Part shown: positions 55,408-62,496 of the stretch, piece by piece
How the letters are laid out: every line of letters starts with the position of its first letter
Position numbering within the stretch: the first letter of the stretch is position 1
Assembly: GCA_964580085.1 (NCBI GenBank)
Contig: CAZOJF010000001.1
Span: 10,849 to 74,848, forward strand
DNA from: CAYUWK01 sp964580085
GTDB lineage: Bacteria; Patescibacteriota; Minisyncoccia; Minisyncoccales; CG1-02-41-26
Direction: 5' to 3'
DNA length: 64,000 nt
Notes under the pieces: model-generated
What the model was told of the DNA's origin: nothing
The model's input: only the letters and a program-made list of their open reading frames with translations
Databases searched by the model: none
Position numbers and translations under genes: made by a program

Positions 55408-56202
55408 TCACAATAATTTATTATAAAAAGTATTTGTTAAATTAATCCAATCTTTAACCTTTAATGTTTCGGCTCTTTGTTCGGATTGAATATTATTTTT
55501 TTGGAGCCAATTTTCAATTTTCTGTTTTTCAATATTTAAAGACTTAGAAAGATTATTTATTAATTGTTTTCTAGGTTGCGAAAAGCCAGCTTTTACGATT
55601 TTAGAAAATAAATCTTTATCAATCTTTTTATCTATATTATTAAATGGCGTGATTTTGAGAATTACACTATCAACCTTAGGTTGAGGATAAAAGCATTCCT
55701 TGGAGACATTACTTATTATTTCTGGTGTTCCATAAAATTGGGTAAACACAGCGATTTTAGACATTTTAGGAGGAATAGCGCAAATTCTTTGTCCGACTTC
55801 TTTTTGGACCATTAAAACCATTAATTCTGGTGAATTGTTTTCTAAAAACATTCTTATAGTTGGAGCAGTTATATAATAAGGGAGGTTAGCAATAAGTTTA
55901 TATTTATTAGGTAGTTTTAAATTCTTAATCTTTAAAATATCTCCTAGTATAACCTCAGTATTTTTATTATTAGCTAATTCTTTCTCTAAAATACTAATTA
56001 AGCTTTTATCTTTTTCAACGGCCATAATTTTTTTAGCTTTCTGAGCTAAAGCCTTTGTAAGTATTCCGGTACCGGGCCCTATTTCTAAAATAATATCAGA
56101 TGGTTTAATTTGAGATGCCTTAATTATCTTTTTGAGAACAAGATCGGAAATTAAAAAGTTTTGACCAAGTCTTTTATTGGGTTTAATTGTTTTTAATTTC
56201 AT
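55408..56202 (-). CDS. rsmA: 16S rRNA (adenine(1518)-N6/adenine(1519)-N6)-dimethyltransferase
   Basis: 264 residues. KRLGQNFLISDLVLKKII, SAM motif IILEIGPGTGILTKALAQKA, then KLIANLPYYITAPTIRMFLE (catalytic NLPY), VQKEVGQRI and FSQPRKQLINNL. KsgA/RsmA dimethylates two adenines in the 3' hairpin of 16S rRNA late in 30S assembly. First gene before virB6 on the minus strand, divergent from the M23 peptidase gene. Confidence 0.96.
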   Translation of the reverse strand: MKLKTIKPNKRLGQNFLISDLVLKKIIKASQIKPSDIILEIGPGTGILTKALAQKAKKIMAVEKDKSLISILEKELANNKNTEVILGDILKIKNLKLPNKYKLIANLPYYITAPTIRMFLENNSPELMVLMVQKEVGQRICAIPPKMSKIAVFTQFYGTPEIISNVSKECFYPQPKVDSVILKITPFNNIDKKIDKDLFSKIVKAGFSQPRKQLINNLSKSLNIEKQKIENWLQKNNIQSEQRAETLKVKDWINLTNTFYNKLL

Positions 56203-56235
56203 TTTTTGATTATATCATAAAAACTAGATAAGGGG

Positions 56236-56263
56236 TTGACATAATGCTATTTTCATATAAAAT
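56236..56263 (+). promoter_or_regulatory. Promoter of the LysM-M23 peptidase gene
   Basis: Perfect TTGACA (56236-56241), 16-nt spacer, TAAAAT (56258-56263); expected start near 56270, about 50 nt before the open frame begins. Confidence 0.75.
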
Positions 56264-56324
56264 AAATAAAAGATTTAAAAAAGGAGAAAGTATCCAAAAG
56301 TTAGAATATTCTAATTAATTCGGA

Positions 56325-57434
56325 ATTAAATCTATTCCTAAAAATTTAAAACTTGTTAGTAAATTAACAGGGAGATACATAAAATCTCTCTTTTCCTACT
56401 TAGGCTCGAATATCAGAAAAATTATAGGAGCAAAGCAATTACTTATTTTATTGTCTGTGAGTTTGGTTCTCACGGCTTTTATTTTTAGCCAAAAGTTAAA
56501 AATAGTTGGGTCAAAAGATTTTTATACTTATCAAGCAGAAATATTAGACAGAAGTCAATACCTTTCCACAGAAGCAAATCTAGCTTGTTCCTATTTCAGT
56601 TTAAACTTAACTCAAGGAAGTAGCTTGGAAGCAATTGCTCCCCCATTTAATATTTCAGGCAAGGTTTTAGGATCTTGGGGAGTTGGGCAATCAAACGAGA
56701 TTATTGAATATACAGTAAAATCAGGAGATACACTTTCTTCTATTGCCGAAGATTTTGATATTAGTTTACAAACAATACTTTGGGCAAATAATCTAAAGGA
56801 AAAATCGACAGTTTCGGTTGGTAAAAAGATTATTATTTTACCAGTTACAGGTATTTTACATACCGTAAGACCGCAAGATACTTTAAGCGAAATAGCAGAA
56901 ATATATAAGGTAGACATTGATAGCATTCTTGATTCTAATGATGTTATCGACCAAGGTAAAATTTATGCAGGAGATACATTGATTATTCCTAATGGGGAAA
57001 TGCCTAAGACAGTAGATGTAAAATATGAGAAAGTTGCTTTAAACCAAAGTTTCTTTATCTGTCCTATCCCTTCTCCTTGCGGAGTTACGCAGGGTCTTCA
57101 CTGGCAGAATGCGATAGATTTTTCAAACGGCGAATGCGGCGAACCAGTTTGGGCAGCGGCAGCAGGAGTTGTTCAAAAAACAGGGTACACAAGTAGAGGG
57201 GGCAATTATGTAAAAATCTTACACTTAAAAGGAGTTATCACTTATTATGGACATTTATTAAGAGACATAGTCTACCCCGGACAGAAAGTTACTAAGGGAC
57301 AGATTATTGGTTATATAGGACATACTGGGCATACTATTCCAGCTGATTATCGCGGGTGTCATGTCCATTTTGAAGTTATTTTTGCGGCAAATCCATTCGC
57401 CAGATATACAAGGGGGGATTTTCTAGGCAATTAA
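56325..57434 (+). CDS. LysM-M23 peptidoglycan hydrolase, start codon unclear
   Basis: One N-terminal membrane helix, two LysM domains (EYTVKSGDTLSSIAEDFDIS; HTVRPQDTLSEIAEIYKVDI) and an M23 metallopeptidase with HWQNAIDFSNGECGEPVWAA (H and D ligands), YYGHLLRDIVYPGQ and CHVHFEV (HxH). It would bind and cut peptidoglycan. The first GTG/TTG (56451, 56445) start in the middle of the membrane helix. The frame stays open upstream to 56319 and encodes a basic lead (KNLKLVSKLTGRYIKSLFSY, GSNIRKIIGAK), but with only ATT codons (56325, 56334) as possible starts. I chose 56325 because the promoter at 56236 fits it; 56445 or 56451 remain possible. Confidence 0.8.
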   Translation: MKSIPKNLKLVSKLTGRYIKSLFSYLGSNIRKIIGAKQLLILLSVSLVLTAFIFSQKLKIVGSKDFYTYQAEILDRSQYLSTEANLACSYFSLNLTQGSSLEAIAPPFNISGKVLGSWGVGQSNEIIEYTVKSGDTLSSIAEDFDISLQTILWANNLKEKSTVSVGKKIIILPVTGILHTVRPQDTLSEIAEIYKVDIDSILDSNDVIDQGKIYAGDTLIIPNGEMPKTVDVKYEKVALNQSFFICPIPSPCGVTQGLHWQNAIDFSNGECGEPVWAAAAGVVQKTGYTSRGGNYVKILHLKGVITYYGHLLRDIVYPGQKVTKGQIIGYIGHTGHTIPADYRGCHVHFEVIFAANPFARYTRGDFLGN

Positions 57435-57470
57435 AAATCCGCAAAATAGCGGAGATAAATAATTAGAATA

Positions 57471-57498
57471 GCAGAGAATAAACCCTCTGTTTTTTTTA
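57471..57498 (+). terminator. Terminator of the M23 gene
   Basis: CAGAG-AATAAACC-CTCTG followed by eight T. Confidence 0.8.
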
Positions 57499-57508
57499 AT
57501 GAAAACAA

Positions 57509-58771
57509 TTAAGATTCTTTCTTAGGTTTTTTAATAGTTTTTTTCTTTTTAGGTTTGCTGATTTTTTCTTTCTTCGGTTTTTTTAAAGTTTTTGTTTTTT
57601 TCTTTGGTTTTATTTCTTCTTTTACGTCTTCTTCTTCTGTCTCACTTGATTGGTTTAAACTTCTCACGTCTATTTTCCAACCAGTTAATTTTGCGGCTAG
57701 TCTTACATTTTGCCCATTTTTCCCGATGGCCAAAGACAATTGATCATCAGGAACCAAAGCGATAGCTTTACTTTTGGGCATAATTTTAACTTCCGCAATT
57801 TTTGCGGGAGATAAAGCATTTATAATATACTGTTCCGGTTTTTCGGACCACTCAATAATATCAATTTTCTCTCCCCCTAATTCGTTTATAACTGCTAGAA
57901 TTCTTGTTCCTCTCTGTCCTACCATAGAACCAATAGGATCAATTCCTTCTTCAGTCGCTGTTACGGCCATTTTAGTTCTAGAGCCAGGTTCTCTGGCGAT
58001 TGATTTAATTATAACTTGTTTTGCGGAAACCTCAGGCGCCTCTAATTCAAAGAGCCTAGAGATTAATTTTGGATAGATCCGAGATAAGTAAATTACAGGT
58101 CCTTTAGCGCTCTCTTCTACTTTTAAAATATATGTTTTAAGTCGTTGGCCGGGGCGATAGAATTCTTTTGGGATTTGTTCTGCCTTTGGTAAAATCCCAG
58201 ATGTTTTACCAATGTCTAAATATATTAGTTCAGGCTCTATTCTCTGAATAATCCCTGAAACGATTTCTCCTTCTTTTGATTTGTATTCTTTTAATATTTC
58301 CTCTCTTTCCGCTTCTTTAATTTTTTGAAGAATTACTTGTTTTGCTGTTTGGGTTGCAATCCTTCCAAATTCTTCTTTAGTTTCTAAGGGAATTTCTAAT
58401 TCCTCATTAAGTTTTATTTTGGAATTAATCTTTTTTGCGTCCTCGACCATAATGTGTCTCTCCGGGTTAAAATGAATTTTTATCTCTTCGGTATTATTTT
58501 CATCAAAAGTAGGTTTGCCCTTTTCCCTTGCTTCTTCTATCTCTTGTTCAGATAAAATCATATCTTGATTAACTACTTGCTTAATTTGCCAAAACTTAAC
58601 ATCACCCGTTTTTGGATTGAGCTTAGCTATTATCTTTTGTCTCTTTTTCCCGTATTCTTTTTTATAGGCTGAGGCAATTGCTTCCGCAATTATCTTAATT
58701 ACTCTTTCTTGAGATATCCCTCTTTCTTCAGCAATTTCCAATACAGCCGATGTAAGTATTTTTAGATCCAT
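57509..58771 (-). CDS. nusA: Transcription termination/antitermination factor NusA
   Basis: 420 residues. N-terminal RNAP-binding domain (EERGISQERVIKIIAEAIAS), S1 domain (EGEIVSGIIQRIEPELIYLD; GRTE-like SRIYPKL), then two KH domains with GSMVGQRGTRILAVINELGG and LVPDDQLSLAIGKNGQNVRL. Ends with a lysine-rich tail of KPKKK repeats not seen in well-studied NusA. It controls pausing, termination and antitermination. The gene has its own promoter and a hairpin in its short leader. No rimP or infB follows, unlike the classic operon. Confidence 0.95.
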   Translation of the reverse strand: MDLKILTSAVLEIAEERGISQERVIKIIAEAIASAYKKEYGKKRQKIIAKLNPKTGDVKFWQIKQVVNQDMILSEQEIEEAREKGKPTFDENNTEEIKIHFNPERHIMVEDAKKINSKIKLNEELEIPLETKEEFGRIATQTAKQVILQKIKEAEREEILKEYKSKEGEIVSGIIQRIEPELIYLDIGKTSGILPKAEQIPKEFYRPGQRLKTYILKVEESAKGPVIYLSRIYPKLISRLFELEAPEVSAKQVIIKSIAREPGSRTKMAVTATEEGIDPIGSMVGQRGTRILAVINELGGEKIDIIEWSEKPEQYIINALSPAKIAEVKIMPKSKAIALVPDDQLSLAIGKNGQNVRLAAKLTGWKIDVRSLNQSSETEEEDVKEEIKPKKKTKTLKKPKKEKISKPKKKKTIKKPKKES

Positions 58772-58786
58772 ATTGTTAAAAATAAT

Positions 58787-58806
58787 GTCCGCTTGAAACC
58801 ACGGAC
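58787..58806 (-). promoter_or_regulatory. Hairpin in the nusA leader
   Basis: On the minus strand GTCCG (58802-58806 side) and CGGAC form a 5-bp stem with a 10-nt loop, followed by ATTATTTTT and the nusA ATG. It lies between the nusA promoter and start codon, so it is in the leader and could act as an attenuator. Confidence 0.5.
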
Positions 58807-58813
58807 TTTTTTA

Positions 58814-58842
58814 ATATTATCAGAATATAAATATCCTGTCAA
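58814..58842 (-). promoter_or_regulatory. nusA promoter
   Basis: On the minus strand TTGACA (58837-58842), 17-nt spacer, TAATAT (58814-58819). Confidence 0.7.
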
Positions 58843-58857
58843 ATTATTTTATAAATG

Positions 58858-58906
58858 AAAAGGAGAGAAACAATAGAATCTTGCGATTTTTTTGCTCTCT
58901 CCTTTT
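58858..58906. terminator. Inverted repeat after the 87-residue gene, possible terminator
   Basis: AAAAGGAGAG (58858-58867) and CTCTCCTTTT (58897-58906) are perfect 10-base complements around a 29-nt loop. On the minus strand it follows the small gene by about 100 nt. The loop is large, so terminator function is uncertain. Confidence 0.45.
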
Positions 58907-59012
58907 AAAGAAACGAGGATAGGTTCTTGTTCTGTCCCTTACTTATATTAAGGAAGGACAATTACCCTTTTTAAGAATTTTATTTGCTTCCAAAGAACTA
59001 AGATGTGAGTAT

Positions 59013-59276
59013 TTATACAAAACAGGCCAGACAATCGCAATCTTCGTCTATTATCCAATTGAGTTTATTCAACTCGATTGCATCGATCTCGGTTAATCCA
59101 GCCTCAAGTAGTTCGTCAACATCAACAGAATAGATAATGTCGTGTTTTGCTCCTTCAATACCACGCTTCGGTAAATACTTCGTAATGATCTTGAGGCCTA
59201 ACAATGCGTTATCCTCTTGGTACGCACTCAAATCGCTATCACCGTCCATTATCTTTTCAAAATGCTCTCGTTCCAT
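59013..59276 (-). CDS. Small acidic protein of unknown function with CDCxxC end
   Basis: 87 residues, not recognised. Strongly acidic, helical, ending IDEDCDCLACFV with three cysteines. It has a strong promoter (59317-59345) and a real Shine-Dalgarno (AAGGAGA 8 nt before ATG), uncommon in this window. The coding DNA is visibly less AT-rich than its neighbours (codons such as CTC, GAG, CGC). Both points and the position beside a tRNA accretion site suggest horizontal origin (inference). Confidence 0.7.
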   Translation of the reverse strand: MEREHFEKIMDGDSDLSAYQEDNALLGLKIITKYLPKRGIEGAKHDIIYSVDVDELLEAGLTEIDAIELNKLNWIIDEDCDCLACFV

Positions 59277-59316
59277 GTCATTCTCCTTTTTTAAGATTTC
59301 GTTTTACTGATTATTT

Positions 59317-59345
59317 AGTATAGCATATTATTAAATTTGTGCCAA
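59317..59345 (-). promoter_or_regulatory. Promoter of the 87-residue gene
   Basis: On the minus strand TTGGCA (59340-59345), 17-nt spacer, TATACT (59317-59322). Confidence 0.75.
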
Positions 59346-59353
59346 GGTTCGGA

Positions 59354-59425
59354 GGTAATGTATACATACCTCTTGCACTTTTATTATACTTTTCGAAATT
59401 AGATATCGACGAAACTATTGTGGAC
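59354..59425. repeat. Direct repeat A: tRNA-Ala 3' flank
   Basis: This flank is repeated with some changes at 61088-61151: both share TAATGTATACATA, TTATACTT/TATACTT, ATTAGATA and the end ACTATTGTGGAC. The repeat ends 5 nt inside the tRNA gene. Its left part holds the palindrome ATGTATACAT (59358-59367) with further matching arms GAGGT/ACCTC. Confidence 0.8.
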
Positions 59426-59491
59426 CTGGGGGGAATCGAACTCCCATCTCTGCAATGCGAATGCAGTATAATGCCGTTATACTACAGGCCC
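59421..59491 (-). tRNA. tRNA-Ala(CGC), copy 1
   Basis: Minus-strand 71-nt gene. Acceptor GGGCCTG/CAGGTCC contains G3-U70, the alanine identity pair. Anticodon stem CTGCA/TGCAG with loop TTCGCAT gives anticodon CGC (reads GCG). T-arm GGGAGTTCGATTCCCCC. CCA is not encoded (A73 is followed by CAA). One base different from copy 2 at 62345-62415. Confidence 0.92.
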
Positions 59492-59527
59492 TTTATTAAG
59501 ATTACTATAAACAAGGTTAATCCCCAT

Positions 59528-60382
59528 TTAATAATTTTCTTTTAATCTTTGGAAGATGTGTTTAAAGTTATCTACAAAGGAATCAATAGAGCCGAGAAAA
59601 AGTGGCTCTAAATCTTTTTTCAATCCTTTTTTTAACTTTCTCTCGGAGATAAAAAGCGCTATGTTATCAAAAACATCTTTAGTTGAACCTTTCACGCCTT
59701 TCAGCTTTAGCATATTTTTATTTGGTAATACCTTCCTCTCCATATACCATATCAAATCATAGAAATCTCTACCTTTGAAATCTATATTTTCTTCTTTCCT
59801 ACCAACAGCAAAACCTTTTTGTGGTTTGTCTAAAATTGCTGCTAACTTGGAAGCGAATAGAGTTGACAAATCATAATGTTTGACTACAAAACTTTTTCCG
59901 TATTTTGATTTTAATGTAAAAATAGGGGCCAATTTTTTTATGTAGTTTTTGGACACAGACATAATATCTATTCTTACTCTTAAAACTTCGTCTCTATGCA
60001 AAGACAGGCCAAGGTCATTCATTAAGGGGAAATTCAGGAAAATACGATTTACGTTTTTGCCTTTTTTCTCTCCCTTAATATAGAATTTATTTCTTAATCC
60101 CAAATCTGTGCTAAAGTATTTTTCTAGTGATTTCTTAAACTTCTCAAAATCCGTTTTTTCTTCTGCTTCAAAATCTAAATCTATAGACATTCTTGGCAAG
60201 TCATAAACTATTTTTAAGCAACTCCCACCATAAAATACCATATCTTTGAATTCGGAATTATAAATAAAGTCTAGGACAAAATAGTGGAGGTATTCCTTTA
60301 ATCTATTGCGAGTTTTAATGAGAGAGGCTTCTCCTTTGGATTCTTCAATGATTTTTCTCATCTCTAAAATTATATTTTCCAT
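59528..60382 (-). CDS. AbiEii nucleotidyltransferase toxin
   Basis: 284 residues. Nucleotidyltransferase core VFYGGSCLKIVYDLPRMSID followed by LDF (GGS...DxD), then LHRDEVLRVRIDIMS and KGRDFYDLIWYMERKVLPN (KxRDxxD), as in AbiEii. The protein is the toxin of type IV-like AbiE systems, which in other bacteria block growth and give phage resistance. It follows the AbiEi-like gene by 8 nt in one operon. Last gene before tRNA-Ala copy 1. Confidence 0.88.
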   Translation of the reverse strand: MENIILEMRKIIEESKGEASLIKTRNRLKEYLHYFVLDFIYNSEFKDMVFYGGSCLKIVYDLPRMSIDLDFEAEEKTDFEKFKKSLEKYFSTDLGLRNKFYIKGEKKGKNVNRIFLNFPLMNDLGLSLHRDEVLRVRIDIMSVSKNYIKKLAPIFTLKSKYGKSFVVKHYDLSTLFASKLAAILDKPQKGFAVGRKEENIDFKGRDFYDLIWYMERKVLPNKNMLKLKGVKGSTKDVFDNIALFISERKLKKGLKKDLEPLFLGSIDSFVDNFKHIFQRLKENY

Positions 60383-60390
60383 AGAATTGT

Positions 60391-61020
60391 TTATGCTTTA
60401 AAAAGCTTTGAGGCAAGATCGGTTAACATTTTGTTTTTTGACAGCTTACAATATTTTTTGAATTCTGCAATATCCTTTTTGTTAAATCTATCCAAATTTA
60501 ATCGTTCTCTCTCTATTATAGTTTCTGGTTTTATTCTAGTTTTTAAGTATTTAATATATAGGTAGTCAAATAATGCTTTAGCCAGAGTGGCGACATAGAT
60601 TGGTTCATCATTGTAAAGCAATCTTTTGTATCCGGTATATAATTTGGGCGATATTGAATAATAAAAGAAGCTGAATTTTTTACTGTAGTACTTGCGAGTT
60701 GTTTTTGTAGTTATTGAAGTAATGGGAAAAGTGACGTCTGTTAAGACGGCACTGTTCTGTAGGACAAAAGTTCCTGAAACATATGACGGGTAACGTAAAA
60801 CATTTGCTAAATAATAAAGATAATTCACATCTGTGCTGTGTTCTTTGTCGTATTCCTTAGTGGTGTAAAATCCTTTTTTAAGCTTAATGATAATTCCTTT
60901 TTTATGCCAGCGAGTAAGCTGGCAGTAAATTGAATGTTTTTTTAGGCGAGGCAAAAGAGCTTTAAGGTTTGAAGTCCTAAAATAGGGCAACTTATTTAGT
61001 TCTGGCAATATTTTTTTCAT
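60391..61020 (-). CDS. AbiEi-like antitoxin/transcription regulator
   Basis: 209 residues. N-terminal winged-helix part (KKHSIYCQLTRWHKKGIIIK, KGFYTTKEY) followed by the C-terminal domain with YVSGTFVLQNSAVLTDVTFP and EPIYVATLAKALFDYLY, the AbiEi layout. AbiEi neutralises the toxin and represses its own promoter. A consensus promoter lies upstream (61050-61078), with TATATACATA close to the -10 box, similar to palindromes in repeats A and B that may be binding sites (inference). Confidence 0.85.
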   Translation of the reverse strand: MKKILPELNKLPYFRTSNLKALLPRLKKHSIYCQLTRWHKKGIIIKLKKGFYTTKEYDKEHSTDVNYLYYLANVLRYPSYVSGTFVLQNSAVLTDVTFPITSITTKTTRKYYSKKFSFFYYSISPKLYTGYKRLLYNDEPIYVATLAKALFDYLYIKYLKTRIKPETIIERERLNLDRFNKKDIAEFKKYCKLSKNKMLTDLASKLFKA

Positions 61021-61049
61021 GTTTTAGAATATCTACGGTTTATGTATAT

Positions 61050-61078
61050 ATTGTAGAATACAGAAAAGAAGTTGTCAA
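61050..61078 (-). promoter_or_regulatory. Promoter of the AbiE operon
   Basis: On the minus strand perfect TTGACA (61073-61078), 17-nt spacer, TACAAT (61050-61055). Confidence 0.85.
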
Positions 61079-61087
61079 TACCTAATA

Positions 61088-61151
61088 GTAATGTATACAT
61101 ATACTTTTGTTATACTTGTTGACATTAGATACCGACAGAACTATTGTGGAC
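61088..61151. repeat. Direct repeat B: tRNA-Ala 3' flank without its tRNA
   Basis: Matches repeat A at 59354-59425 and, like it, ends TTGTGGAC, the complement of the tRNA-Ala 3' end; but the rest of the tRNA is missing here. Palindrome ATGTATACAT at 61091-61100. The same TTGTGGAC occurs at the 3' end of tRNA-Ala copy 2 (62342-62349), so the 1.2-kb segment between carries 8-bp direct repeats at both ends. Confidence 0.78.
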
Positions 61152-61189
61152 TATCTTTAAATTAGCTCGAACTTGTTTTAACAAATGAT

Positions 61190-62230
61190 TTACGCTTGGC
61201 TCTGTTTCAATTTGCATACAAAAATCTTTGGACGAAGGTATGCGTCAACTGAAGTGATAAATTTTAGCTCTAATGTTTTTACAATCTTAAATCTTGATTT
61301 TGAGATAATTTTTTTAAACATTTCGTGCTCGCTCGTATAAACAACCAATCTACCTTCATAGTTTAATGTTTCTCGGCAATATTCAATAAAACACTGGTAA
61401 AGACTTTCTAAGTCTTCATTTTTTGAAATAGACATGCCAAATGGCAAATCAGATGTAATGACATCAAACTTGCCTAGGTTGGGCTTGTCAAAGATATCTT
61501 TTTCTTTCAGTTGTATTCTTTTTATCAATCCAGCTTTTTTTATGTTTTGTATAGCTAAAGAAATATGTTTTTTATTATTGTCAAAACCGACCAGTCGTTT
61601 TAAATTTTGATAACATTGACCAGCTTCAATAAGCAATGTTGCACTTCCAGAAAAAACATTTAAATAAGAATATGCATTCTCTAATTTGCATAAGGAATTT
61701 ACCGCATACGCGATTGTTGAATCCATCGCGCCACTCATATTTCTTACCTTATAATCCCTAAAAGACAAAGGTCTTGGCGTAATTTGAACACCAATTTCCC
61801 AAGCTCTGTTAGTGGGCTTGATGATATATATTTTCATATCAGCCTCTTCTTTTTCAGTCAACCAGTATGTTCTTTTTATATATTCAGCAATACTACGTAT
61901 CTCTGGAGAATCTGATCCAGCACAAATTATTCTAAAAGTTTTGAATTTGCTCTTCTTATCTTTGATAATCATGGCAACAAGGCTACCTAGTATCGATTTA
62001 TGGTTTAAAATATAACGTGGTGTATATCTCGGATTCTGCACTATAATATATGCTCGTAAAACACTTCTTAATTCTGCAATTTGAGCAATGTTTTGTGTAA
62101 AATCCAAGTAAACAGAATCTTCTTCTTCCTGAATGATATGGAGATTGGCAAATTGGCTTATTTCTTTTGAGACAACCTCTCTTAAGCCAGTAATAAAATC
62201 TAATTTGATTTTTAATTTTAATGTATTCAT
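61190..62230 (-). CDS. THUMP-domain tRNA/rRNA guanine-N2 methyltransferase-like protein
   Basis: 346 residues from ATG 62230 (MNTLKLKIKLDFITGLREVV); longer frames run into a GC-rich hairpin. N-terminal THUMP-type part (up to about 150), then a UPF0020/RlmL/Trm14-like methyltransferase: YLNVFSGSATLLIEAGQCYQ, LVGFDNNKKHISLAIQNIKK and FDVITSDLPFGMSIS, in which DLPFG is the D/N-P-P-F/Y-type catalytic motif with Leu in place of one Pro. Such enzymes make m2G in tRNA or rRNA. It sits alone in a segment bounded by 8-bp repeats of the tRNA-Ala end. Confidence 0.82.
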   Translation of the reverse strand: MNTLKLKIKLDFITGLREVVSKEISQFANLHIIQEEEDSVYLDFTQNIAQIAELRSVLRAYIIVQNPRYTPRYILNHKSILGSLVAMIIKDKKSKFKTFRIICAGSDSPEIRSIAEYIKRTYWLTEKEEADMKIYIIKPTNRAWEIGVQITPRPLSFRDYKVRNMSGAMDSTIAYAVNSLCKLENAYSYLNVFSGSATLLIEAGQCYQNLKRLVGFDNNKKHISLAIQNIKKAGLIKRIQLKEKDIFDKPNLGKFDVITSDLPFGMSISKNEDLESLYQCFIEYCRETLNYEGRLVVYTSEHEMFKKIISKSRFKIVKTLELKFITSVDAYLRPKIFVCKLKQSQA

Positions 62231-62344
62231 ATTTGAAAAAAATCTCCCCTGAAAAAGTAAAAAGAATGGAAAGGCGGAATAGGACGAGGGTGAAGTGCCT
62301 GGTGGAGTGAGGCGACTTCTCAAAACTTGACTTTAAAATATTTG

Positions 62345-62415
62345 TGGACCTGGGGGGAATCGAACTCCCATCTCTGCAATGCGAATGCAGTATAATGCCA
62401 TTATACTACAGGCCC
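62345..62415 (-). tRNA. tRNA-Ala(CGC), copy 2
   Basis: 71 nt, identical to copy 1 except one base (A for G on the plus strand near 62400). Same G3-U70 pair and CGC anticodon; no encoded CCA. It lies 6 nt after tRNA-Pro and is probably the ancestral copy, cotranscribed with tRNA-Pro and the CCA-adding enzyme gene. Confidence 0.93.
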
Positions 62416-62421
62416 AAAAAG

Positions 62422-62493
62422 TCGGAGGGCCGGGAATTGAACCCGGATTATAGCGTCCCGAACGCTATGTACTGCCATTATACTACTCTCCGA
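62422..62493 (-). tRNA. tRNA-Pro(CGG)
   Basis: 72 nt. Acceptor CGGAGAG/CCCTCCG with C1-G72 and A73, both typical of bacterial tRNA-Pro. Anticodon stem TAGCG/CGCTA with loop TTCGGGA gives CGG (reads CCG). T-arm CCGGGTTCAATTCCCGG. No encoded CCA (A73 followed by CTTTTT). One A-C mismatch in the acceptor. Lies 4 nt after the CCA-adding enzyme gene. Confidence 0.92.
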
Positions 62494-62496
62494 TTC

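Noticed and set aside
58787..58806. Plus-strand terminator reading of the GTCCG/CGGAC hairpin followed by T6
   Set aside because: No plus-strand gene lies upstream within reach; the minus-strand promoter places it in the nusA leader.
62268..62330. GC-rich hairpin (GAAGTGCCT...AGGCGACTTC) upstream of the THUMP methyltransferase, read by some as an N-terminal extension
   Set aside because: The translated extension is proline/serine-rich and unlike a THUMP start; the ATG at 62230 is better. The hairpin may be a terminator or element end, but nothing more specific is supported.
59354..62415. Complete integrative element with integrase
   Set aside because: No integrase, excisionase or transposase gene lies between the repeats, so only a remnant or passenger segment is supported.
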